Source: Pyxicephalus adspersus (lineage: Eukaryota > Chordata > Amphibia > Anura > Pyxicephalidae). From it: DNA of 64,000 bases. Shown here in pieces: positions 56,406 to 64,000 of the stretch. Position numbers and translations under genes: made by a program. Position 1 is the first letter of the stretch. Each line of letters opens with the position of its first letter. The notes beneath the pieces are model-generated. The model did not search any database. It saw nothing but the letters and a program-made list of their open reading frames with translations, and was not told the origin of the DNA. Location: the NCBI RefSeq assembly GCF_032062135.1, contig NC_092860.1, forward strand, positions 66,852,105 through 66,916,104. Direction: 5' to 3'.

Positions 56406-56759
56406 GTACAATATAAAAAACAGGAAAATTGATACATCTTTAGGCCATCCTATGGGTCTCAAAAACAGTTTCAATGTTGATGAAATAAAAATTCTGGCCT
56501 GGGAAAAAAGTTAAGGAAGACCCAAGGGGTGGAGATTTGGATAGGTTGCTAATACAGAAAGAAAATAGGTGGATATACAACCTTAAAGCCATGGAATATC
56601 CAGGACTATAACCTTGTTGCTTCCTTTTTTTGTGAATATTCAAATAAATACAAGTTGTATTGTATTGATGTATTGAATATTGTTAAAGATCTGTGGAGAC
56701 ATATACTTGCATGTGCTAGAAAACAGAAACTGCAAATATGAACTTCTTTGTATACTTAA

Positions 56760-57089
56760 GCTGCGTACACACGGCAAATTTTTCTCGCCCGATAATCGGT
56801 ATCGGCCAATTATCGGGCGAAAATCTGCCGTGTGTACAGTCGGTCGTCGTCCATCGTCTGACGACCGTCCTGGCGGATCCATGGACGATGGACGACGACC
56901 GATCCTAATGAAAGGGAAGGGGAGAGCGCGCAGCAGGGTGCCGCTCCGTCGCTCTCCCCCTCCCCTCTCCATAGAGCATGAACGGTGCTGTATGTACAGC
57001 ATCGTTCATGCATCGTGCAGTCTTTTCTCGTTGGAAAGGATCGTGAAAGATCCTTTCCAACGAGAAAAATTGCAGGTGTGTACGCAGCT
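56760..57089. repeat. MITE family A, intact copy with TTAA duplication
   Basis: Flanked by TTAA (56756-56759 and 57090-57093). The ends GCTGCGTACACACGG and TGTGTACGCAGCT are inverted repeats; the interior has stacked hairpins (CGCCCGATAAT/ATTATCGGGCG; TCGTTGGAAAGGATC/GATCCTTTCCAACGA). The matching place in the left PLE-2 arm (54601-54615 region) has only one TTAA, so that arm shows the unoccupied site. Confidence 0.93.
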
Positions 57090-58057
57090 TTAATTGACAA
57101 AAATAAACATATTGCACTAAATAAATAGATATAAACATGCAATAGTAGATAGGATTGTATTATCTTTTTTTGCTTATTTTTGGGGGAAGGGTAACATACA
57201 ATACATATCTATTTGGGTTCTCCCGGTAAGCATTTACTAGAAGCCATTTTATATTAAACGGCTCCTGTGCTCTTTTAATCCAACGAATGTCCCCTAGAAC
57301 TTAATAAATGGCACCACAGGTAGCAGCGGTGAGATATTTTTAGTGTTCTAAAATCATTTATATAAAAAGTCTTCAAAAATTTTTTGTCTTTATAATTTAG
57401 TTCTTCATTTTAGGTTTTCAGAAACTCTCTATAAAAGAGTTTCCTTACAAACAGATGTAAATCTTTAATCAACTTGCACTACTAGTGCACCATGTGGGAC
57501 ACCTAAATACCAGTCCTATATAGGGTGGAACCTAATAGATGGCACCATGGGTAGCAGCGGTGAGTTTGTTGCAAGAGCAACATTTAAAAGCACCAAGGGA
57601 AGCCCATGGATGTGATTTAAATATTTTTCAGTGATACTAATGTGGTTTGTAATCTATGCATTCATTGGATAATAATGTTACTTATGTTATCTGTAACAAA
57701 CCACTAGTAAACTGTTTGTTTCTGTTACAATTTTCTGAACAAACGGCTAAAGATCTTACTAGTACTATTGGACATGCTTTTTTACTGTTATTGGAAGGAA
57801 GTCCATTAATCCATTAATCCTCAAAAATCCATTAAGAAATTTTGTGAAAAATAAATGTGTTACTTGCTATATACATTTCCTCAATGGAAGACCATTCAAC
57901 TGATATGGGATATACTAAATTATTAATTGGAAATGTCTAAACAAGTAGGTGCAATTTATGTCTCCGGGTTCTTATTTAAAACAACATGGATTTTTTGAAA
58001 AAAGATGACATTATTCCTTTGCTTTGATACACAGATATACATTTGAAGTGTTCAAAA

Positions 58058-58115
58058 TGTTGTGTCCTTCTGATGAAGCCTACGGGTGAAACAATTTGTA
58101 TTGATGTAACACATG
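58058..58115 (+). ncRNA. Hammerhead-ribozyme-like motif 2 in the PLE-2 right arm
   Basis: A complete CTGATGA at 58070-58076, AGCCTACGGGT able to form a short stem II, then GAAA at 58088-58091. ACA-ATT-TGT then gives a three-pair stem III, followed by A as the cleavage-site base. TGTGT before and ACACA after can pair as the outer part of stem I, but the inner part pairs poorly. Hammerheads are known in Penelope termini. The left arm has lost this part. Confidence 0.5.
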
Positions 58116-58454
58116 GTTCTATATATTGTAATTATGCATATGCAAGTGATTTTGACAATTTGTTTTAAAAATATCACGCAATAAAACGCATAATTTTAAT
58201 AGTTTAATTGTTCATATTACTGCACCTAGAAAGTCCTGATCACACATTAGAATGTGTAATTAAAAGATGTAAGAATTTTAGAAAGTTGAGTATGTTTGTT
58301 ACTTGCTTTGAAGATACATGCCCTAAAAATCCTACAAACAACCTCCTTTAAATAGTACATATTGTCTCTTCATGAATATTTGTGATGTGGCACTGCTAGG
58401 GTTAACGGGGCAATGGAGTCCTAATATAGGAAAGGGGGTAAGGTTGCAGAGGGG

Positions 58455-59790
58455 GTGGGGTCAGTTTTCTGTAGCAGAGGAGGGGCCATTGGTGCAGTCC
58501 AAGAGGTCGGCAGCGGTGAGAGTGCAGCAGACCTTGTCCCCCTGGCTACAGGAGCTTCAGAAATGGTGGCAGTGACCTCTTCCGGAAGCTCCAAGATGGG
58601 GACCAGAAGTGATGTTAGCTGGGCATGTAAGGTGGTGGTCCCTCTTGTTGCTGGAAGTATCCTAGTCAGAAGAGGGAGTTTCAGACGCTGCAGGGGAGGA
58701 AGAAGAAGAGGCTGGATGCAGACAGGTTCCTGGAGGCAGTTCGGAGTCCTGGGACAGCGGTGGCAGGATTCTTTCATCCTGGGAGTNNNNNNNNNNNNNN
58801 NNNNNNNTTTGTTGGAGGGTTTTGTGAGAAGATGGTGCAGTATAGGGGGAAATAGATAGGGGTGGGCCGGGGGGTGTGGGGTAGGAGCTGGGGGGGGACT
58901 GAATGGGGATATGGTTACATGGAGTGTTGTGCAGGGAACGCTGGGTGGTGTGATTGAGTAATTGGAGGGGCTGCAGGAAGTCCTGAAAAGGGTTGGAGGG
59001 GGCACAGGGATTGACAGTGGCTGCTGGTTTTTTGGGGATGGGGTGTTCTAGGGCACAGTTCTGGGTAAGGGCAATGTAGTGGACTTTCGGAGGTGACTTG
59101 AGATGCGTCATTCAAGGCTGGCAGAAAAAGGGGGTCAACGGCCGGTGAGAATGTAAGTTTGGCAGACTCAGTGGAGAGGGAGGACTATGTTGGTTTTGAG
59201 GGTCCTTTGGGGGCCCACCTTAAAGTGGAGGTGAAGGAATGCACCTGGAGGGTTGAGTATGTTTTTTCTTGCTGCCATTGGAGGGATATAATGTGAAGGG
59301 AGCGCTGGTGAGGGAGGCAAAGTACAAGTAAGGGTAGCAGGGGCATTTGTACTTCATTCCGTGCAAATTTTTTAATTGGTTGCAGGCATTTAGGATCCTG
59401 GCGAGTGTCATAGGGGAAAAGGAGCCCGAGCACTCTTCAGCTCTCTTTTGCTTCCTGGATTCCATCAGGGAGGTGCATCAGGCTTATGGTGGTTTGGCTT
59501 GGCTGTGCTACAATGAGTGATTTCGTCAGCAGAAGGTAGTACATCACTCATTATGTTAGGATCACAAGGATATTGGGCTCTGGATTAGGGTAATGATGTC
59601 AGCACAGCTAAGGGGGGCGTTTTTTCAGGGGGGGCTGGCAGTCTTGGTGCAGGAGGATCGCTGGCCATGATTAGGAGGGGTGTTTGCTGGCTGTTTATTG
59701 AGGGGGATTGTACATTTTCTTTAAGCAAGAGTGTTTGGGGTGTGGAGGGGGGGACATACTCGCCCACTGTGTATAGCAGGGGGCCACCCT
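58455..59790 (+). pseudogene. Ngaro-like element gag remnant
   Basis: An N-terminal Gly/Ser/Glu-rich part (58455-58786) runs into a gap of Ns. The conserved part follows from about 59250 in broken frames: FFLLPLEGYNVKG, PCKFFNWLQAFRILASVIGE, KEPEHSSALFCFLDSIREVH, QAYGGLAWLCYNE, HKDIGLWIRVM. A zinc-finger-like start CWLFIEGDC lies near 59685-59715, its later Cys/His residues lost. This matches the gag of vertebrate tyrosine-recombinase elements as I recall it. Confidence 0.75.
58787..58807. other. Assembly gap (21 N)
   Basis: Twenty-one undetermined bases within the G-rich gag region. Confidence 1.
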
Positions 59791-59859
59791 GGGGGGTGAT
59801 ACCACTGGATAAAGGGAGGACGCTGGTGTGGGTAAAAAGGATGCGCCTCTTTATTTAAT

Positions 59860-60730
59860 AGATATCTTCATGAAAGGCTGGTGAAAGTATTGGAGGAGGG
59901 TTTTGCGTTTGGTTTCCAAATTCTCTGTTCATGGGTGGTTTGGCGGTTGGTGCCCCAGAACTTGCCCTCCTCTTTGCGGCACTAGGCAGTGGTTTCTGGA
60001 AAGTTGTCCAAGGACACGGCTTTTGGCTGGATGAGTGGTCTGTTTGTTTCACCACCATTTTCAGATTTGGTGGTCCCTCCCTTGGTTCTGGTGTCAAAAA
60101 AAGAGCCAAATTAGTTTTGTTTGATCCATAATTTGTCCTTGCCCCCGGGGGGGTCAGTTAAAAATGTAATCGATCCGGAGCAGTGGGGGGTGGCCTATAC
60201 TTCATTTTATGTGGCAATTTGATGGGTGTGGTGGTATGTGTAGGGGGAATTGCTGGCTGTTACCCTTGTAGTAGGTTGGCAGCTGCCTCCTCGGGCAGCT
60301 GTGGCATTATGTTCACTTGACAAACAAGTTACAGGAGGACTTGGTGATTTTGGTGATCTTTTCTGGATTCTTTTAATGGGAGTGTGCTATGGTTGGAGGG
60401 GCCGGTGGATAACTTTAAGTTGGAACTTTGTACAGATGCGGTGTGCTCCTTTGGTTTTGGTGTATACTTTCAAGGCTCCTGGTGTGTAGAGGCTTGGGCT
60501 AATACAGAAGTTGATGGTCTTGGAGTTGCTCCCCATTGTCTTGGCTGTGGCGTTGTGGGCTATTTTGGCCAAAACAAAGGTGCAATTCCATTGTGATAAC
60601 TTGGGGGTTGTGCAGGATATTAACACGTTTTCAGCTTCTTCCAAATCTGTAGTAAGGCTTTTGAGACATCTGGTGCTGCTCTGTTTGCATGCTAATATTT
60701 TTATCTTTGCCAAGCATATTCAAGAGAAAT
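59860..60730 (+). pseudogene. Ngaro-like reverse transcriptase start and RNase H
   Basis: 59870-60235: LVKVLEEGFAFGFQILCS, then FGWMSGLFVSPPFSDLVVPP, LVLVSKKEPN and, frameshifted, SLPPGGSVKNVIDPEQWGVA. This is the DIRS-type RT entry, which in relatives continues into the palm. The palm is deleted here (no Y-DD box found). RNase H follows: LELCTDAVCSFGFGVYFQGS, WCVEAW (60415-60500), then ELLPIVLAVALWAILAKTKV, QFHCDNLGVVQDINTFSASS, VVRLLRHLVLLCLHANIFIF, AKHIQ (60511-60730). Catalytic Asp residues are visible in TDA and CDN. The frame breaks at about 60500, and the domain is cut by the solo LTR. Confidence 0.85.
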
Positions 60731-61145
60731 GTCATGCACAAAGAGACAGGACCACAAGGGGGCGCTAGGGCTTGCACAAAGGGTGCTGTGAGCCCTGAGA
60801 AGGGCCAAGGCGCAGAGTCTTAAGCAGTAACCAGGTCTTCTCCAGAGCCTCTGATGGTGAGGATGTTTCAGCACAGGTTAATGCCAGGTTGTGGTCCTTG
60901 GGCACACCAAGGTGGGCAAAACATGGTACCAAATAACAAAGCTGAAGGATAGTTAAGGAATGCTGGGGTTGAGGCAGGCACCAAGCAAGAGATGTCAGGT
61001 CACGTGCCAGGGGTCAACTGCCACAGAAGAGGTAAGTTTTACAGGAAGTTTATTGTGATTGCTGATGCATTATCTAGTTTCCAGCAGGACAGGTTCTGAG
61101 AGCTGACACCAGAGGTGGAGCAGAAAGGCGTGCCTTGTCCTGACA
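60730..61145. mobile_element. Solo LTR inside the Ngaro-like element
   Basis: Ends TGTCATGCAC and TGTCCTGACA carry the inverted TGTCA/TGACA of an LTR. The unit interrupts the element between RNase H (AKHIQEK) and the recombinase N-terminus. No coding sequence. A 5-bp duplication is not seen (flanks AGAAA and GTCTG), so either the boundary is off or deletion followed. Confidence 0.6.
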
Positions 61146-61680
61146 GTCTGTGCTGGATTGCGTTGGGCTCAATGAATATTTGATTATGTGTTTGGTGAAA
61201 GAAGTGACATGGGTGGCTTATTCCAAGGTATGGCGGAAGTGGAAGTAATTTATGTACTGGAGTTGGCGGGGTTCAATCCAAAGGGGGATGTTTGTGTTTG
61301 GTCCTGTACTCTTTTTTCTTTTTTTACAGGTGGGAGGTTGGTGGCAGCATTGAATAGGAAGCTGTCAGGATTGGATTTCTGGTTTAAGCTAAAGGGCTAA
61401 GGGATATTACAACGAACTTTGTGGTTAGGTGGAGAAGACATGGATGGCTCCCTATTGTCCCGTTTTCAATCTGGTGCAGTGTTCAAAAATGTGTGGCTGC
61501 TGTGGGAGAGGATCTTGTGTGATATTCTTCACATCCATTAGGGATTGGGGCTGCCACTGAGGTGACAAGATGGGGGTTGGGGGAGCAGGCAATTCAGAAA
61601 ATAGGTTGTTGGGAGTCCCGGCAATACCAGTTGTATGTTGCAGAATGTGGGGGGAGGATGAGGGTTGCAGCTATGGGGGA
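61146..61680 (+). pseudogene. Tyrosine recombinase remnant of the Ngaro-like element
   Basis: Element integrase of the lambda-integrase class. N-terminal, SAM-like part: KEVTWVAYSKVWRKW (61195-61240) and LVAALNRKLSGLDFWFKLKG (61335-61400). The middle, holding the first catalytic Arg, is deleted. C-terminal part at about 61525-61650: HPLGIGAATEVTRWGLGEQA, then IQKIGCWESRQYQLYVAE. The family reads H-x-x-R-I-G-A-A-T; here that Arg codon is GGG (Gly). The nucleophile Tyr in QLYV is kept. It cannot be active. Confidence 0.85.
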
Positions 61681-61719
61681 AGGATCTTAGGAGTGAGTGT
61701 AGTTTATTTTGTGTTTTAG

Positions 61720-62110
61720 GTGAGCAGTCATGTCTCTTATGGATAATAGGGCACTCCTTTGTGTGATGGGAGGAGAACATCAGTGAGTCCAGATGGACTT
61801 CAGCTGGGTTTCCTGAGGGACGTTGCAATGGTGCGCTGGATCCGAGTGGCAGGGATACTGTGGATTCAGAGGGTTCCTGAGATCCGTCTTTTAAAAGAGC
61901 TTAGATTGGGGTTCCTGGGGTTGCGGTGATTCTTGGGGGCAATGATCTTGGCCGACAGGTTATGAGGGACATAAAGTTGGATTTCTTGCTGAACAAACCC
62001 TGGATAAAAGTCAATAAAGAAGTAGGGCGTTTTGTGGAATTGTGGTGCAGCATAGATAGCTGGAGGAGGAGACTTGAGATGTGGTTTTTGAGACATGGTG
62101 GGGTGCAACC
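61720..62110 (+). pseudogene. SGNH-hydrolase-like domain of the Ngaro-like element
   Basis: Shifting frames give LWIIGHSFV (about 61738-61765, block I with the nucleophile Ser of G-x-S), a segment near 61830 reading MVRWIRVAGILW, then VILGGNDLGRQVMRDIKLDF (61924-61985, block III GGND) and IKVNKEVGRFVE (62005-62045). SGNH/GDSL hydrolase domains accompany some Ngaro-group elements, as I recall. Their role there is not settled. Stops make this copy inactive. Confidence 0.7.
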
Positions 62111-62265
62111 ATAATGCATTTGGAACAGATTTGCGGTCTCTTAGTTTACAGGATGGGGTGCAGTGAGTGGTTTTGGTGTGGGAAAACTCACAACCGTGAG
62201 GAGTCTTGTTTGTGGCACTGTAGCAGTTGGGTTACGGGGGACAAGGGTCTTGATGGTTATATTTT

Positions 62266-62312
62266 GGTGTGGGGAGGAGCCACTTTAGGTGTGGGGAGGA
62301 GCCACTTTAGGT
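62266..62312 (+). repeat. Short tandem duplication
   Basis: GTGTGGGGAGGAGCCACTTTAG occurs twice in a row, followed by a partial third GTGTGG, within the 3' part of the Ngaro-like element. Confidence 0.9.
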
Positions 62313-62500
62313 GTGGTGTCCCCTAAATGGGTTGACAAAATGATGTTAGTAGTTGATGGACAGCAGTTTAACAATATGTTCCCCGAGGCAGTGCTGGGCA
62401 GTTGGGAGCCATTATGTACATGGTGGCCTCGAGTTTGTCATATGCAGATTTTGTCTTCAAGGAAGCTTTTCAAGTGTTATTGACACGTAAATAAAGATTT

Positions 62501-64000
62501 TTATGTAGGATTTTTTATATGCAAAAGATTAAAGTTTAATTAAATAAATTGGCTTCCTGCAGCCAATTTAAATTGCAATTTGGTTCAGTGTAAAAGTTGT
62601 TGGAAAGGTGAGGGCCTGGGCAGTCGCTTGGGGCTAGGACGACTTCCAAAGTGACCTAGTCAAAAACAGCACAAGTATAAAGCATAGGTGTTAGGTGTAC
62701 GAGCAGAAAGAAAATATGTACCATCATTTGTGTCAGTTGTAATAAGAAAGTCTCATTGCTAGTGTCCACCATTGGCATAAGAATATGAGAATATCACTGC
62801 TTGCATTTAAGAAAATAAATGTAATGATTTGTTATTAAATGCAGAGTTGAATTATATTTGATCTATTATATCTGCAAAAACTTCAGCTTTTAAATAGGCT
62901 TTAAGACATATTGTATTTACCAGTAGTTTTTTAGATTTTCTGAAAACTTGGGTAGGTAATTTTACACAACCGATACAAGACAAAAATAACGTATAAATAT
63001 ATATTATATACTAATGTATAAAATATTAGTCCGAAAAAATTGTACTTTTTTTGTTTCGATGTAATGCCTTTATATTTTTTAATTATTCAGTGCAATTTTA
63101 TCACACAAAAAATATTGACTAGGTAATTTGCCTTTCACCAAAAACATTCATCAACTCTTTAACCCCTAACCATACAGTTAACCAGAGCCTGAAAATAATA
63201 TATTTTACCTTAACTCTAAGCAGAGTCCTTAACAACAAGCTAACTTCTAGCCATAAAACTCAAATTTAGCTATAAATATAACTCAAGTATCTATGATACT
63301 GGATAAAAATATATTAAAAAATGCTAGTACTGGTACTGAAAATATCACTGCGTCACAATGTTCACATTACAAGCTCATCAGACAAAAAAAATACAATCAC
63401 TGAAAAGCATAATTTATTTTTAAATATGGAAACAAAAATATCTGCATCTCTCCTCATGTTAGCCTTCAGTACCAAAGCAATCAGAATGGTAGACCAGTCT
63501 TAGCCAGCATTGCACAGCACATCTAATACTTCTAGAATGATACACATCTTTATTTGTTTTGTCTATATGTTTATTCTTTTATAATTCTGCATTAACAAGG
63601 TGGTTTTAACTGTGCTTAAAAGCTAGAAATTTTGACATGAGCCATAAGCACCTTTAAGGCTGACTGGCAAAGAGAAAAACAGAGAATGTCCTAGCATTTG
63701 GACAAAGAAATGAATAACTGCCTTGTCCTATTATCACTGAAAATGTGTTTTCATTATAATATTGTAAGAGATTCTGAGTGTTTACAAAACTTGGACTTAT
63801 CTTTTGAAATCTCATCCCTCTCAACCACAGAAACCAACTTAACTTGTTGCTTGTCTTCAATCTGGCAAAGAGAGGCACGTAGCCGTAAGAATTAGGTGCA
63901 GTGCCTACATGACCGGGTGCTGGGGCCTAGCCCAGAGCTTTTAAGGGGTTAAGAAAAAGGGTAGTGTTGCCAGAGGGGGCTGGGCTAGTGTACAACGTGG
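62501..64000. other. AT-rich terminal stretch, nothing recognised
   Basis: 1.5 kb of AT-rich DNA. The last 90 bases are GC-richer and contain GGCCTAGCCCAG close to a short inverted counterpart GGGCTGGGCTAG. No gene or element assigned. Confidence 0.45.

Larger units (their letters stand above)
53640..58260 (+). mobile_element. Penelope-like element PLE-2 between long inverted arms
   Basis: A forward Penelope coding region (54962-56405) lies between arms that are reverse complements. The left is 53640-54945, the right 56412-58260. Example pair: GAATGCATAGATTACAAACC (left) and GGTTTGTAATCTATGCATTC (right). In addition, a head-end block CTAAATTATAAAGACAAAA to AACACTAAAAATAT occurs directly repeated at 54299-54368 and 54962-55034 and inverted at about 57340-57402. 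Inverted and direct partial copies (pLTRs) are typical of Penelope. The right arm is longer because of a MITE (56760-57089) and extra sequence at 57812-58090. Confidence 0.88.
58400..62500 (+). mobile_element. DIRS/Ngaro-type tyrosine-recombinase retroelement
   Basis: In order on the forward strand: gag (to about 59790), RT start (59860-60235), RNase H (60400-60730), tyrosine recombinase pieces (61146-61680) and an SGNH-hydrolase-like domain (61720-62110). The end near 62490 carries AATAAAG. These elements integrate with a recombinase, so no target duplication is expected. A solo LTR sits inside at 60730-61145. The start is set loosely by the change to G-rich sequence. The forward strand is so G-rich that long proline-rich reverse frames appear; these are not genes. 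Confidence 0.85.

Noticed and set aside
54726..56643. Two identical 67-codon genes on opposite strands
   Set aside because: They are the same stretch of the PLE-2 inverted arms, noncoding terminal sequence with an open frame by chance.
58421..59115. Long proline-rich reverse-strand frames
   Set aside because: They mirror the G-rich sense strand of the Ngaro-like gag region, run through the N gap, and have no family match.
1..64000. tRNA, rRNA or snRNA genes
   Set aside because: No recognisable A/B box clover-leaf, rRNA core or Sm-type snRNA was seen on reading; a covariance-model scan would be needed to exclude degraded copies.

Overview
The window reads as repeat-dense, AT-rich vertebrate DNA, most likely from a frog. 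The reason is the mix of elements: CR1/L2-type and Tx1-like L1 LINEs, Penelope-like elements (PLEs), a DIRS/Ngaro-type tyrosine-recombinase retroelement, Ty3/gypsy LTR elements, several Tc1-like and hAT transposons, and many short TTAA-flanked inverted-repeat elements. No prokaryotic gene organisation is present and I find no intact host gene. The only host-derived sequence I recognise with confidence is a dead, intronless copy of EXD1, a piRNA-pathway gene, at 29190-30780. Almost every open frame belongs to a decayed mobile element. Species and all evolutionary ages are inference.

Layout. 1-4950: TTAA-type MITEs, a broken copy of an unclassified transposon-associated protein split by a CR1 tail, and a reverse-strand Tc1 fossil. 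6900-10740: a Tx1-like L1 (ORF1 plus endonuclease) interrupted by three MITEs. 11560-16260: a reverse-strand Penelope element whose RT core is missing and whose two ends are separated by a Tc1 end, a palindromic MITE and an hAT copy with transposase remnants and a minisatellite. 17758-19509: a Tc1 element with about 90-bp terminal repeats. 19510-27770: mostly sequence I cannot classify, with one hammerhead-ribozyme-like motif and two weak candidate exons. 27772-32913: a Tc1 element split by an hAT element (8-bp target duplication), which in turn carries the EXD1 retrocopy and a ~75-bp tandem array.

33320-35460: a CR1/L2 LINE with an hAT-type MITE inside it. 36690-47110: a four-level nest. A second CR1 copy is hit by a 5'-truncated L1 (itself carrying an ACCGTATTTTT-ended MITE) and by a near full-length Tx1-like L1, which is itself hit by a gypsy LTR element. 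47765-51734: a second gypsy element with LTRs and a 5-bp duplication. 52981-53527: a second ACCGTATTTTT MITE. 53640-58260: a Penelope element between long inverted arms, one arm carrying a MITE that the other lacks. 58400-62500: a Ngaro-like element with gag, RT/RNase H, tyrosine recombinase and an SGNH-hydrolase-like domain, hit by a solo LTR and crossed by a 21-base assembly gap. 62500-64000: nothing recognised.

The elements do not cooperate; the interest is stratigraphic. Several insertions have their target duplication or an empty comparator inside the same window, so the order of events can be read directly. Calls to families rest on recalled conserved motifs, since no search could be run; boundaries given without a target duplication are approximate by tens of bases.
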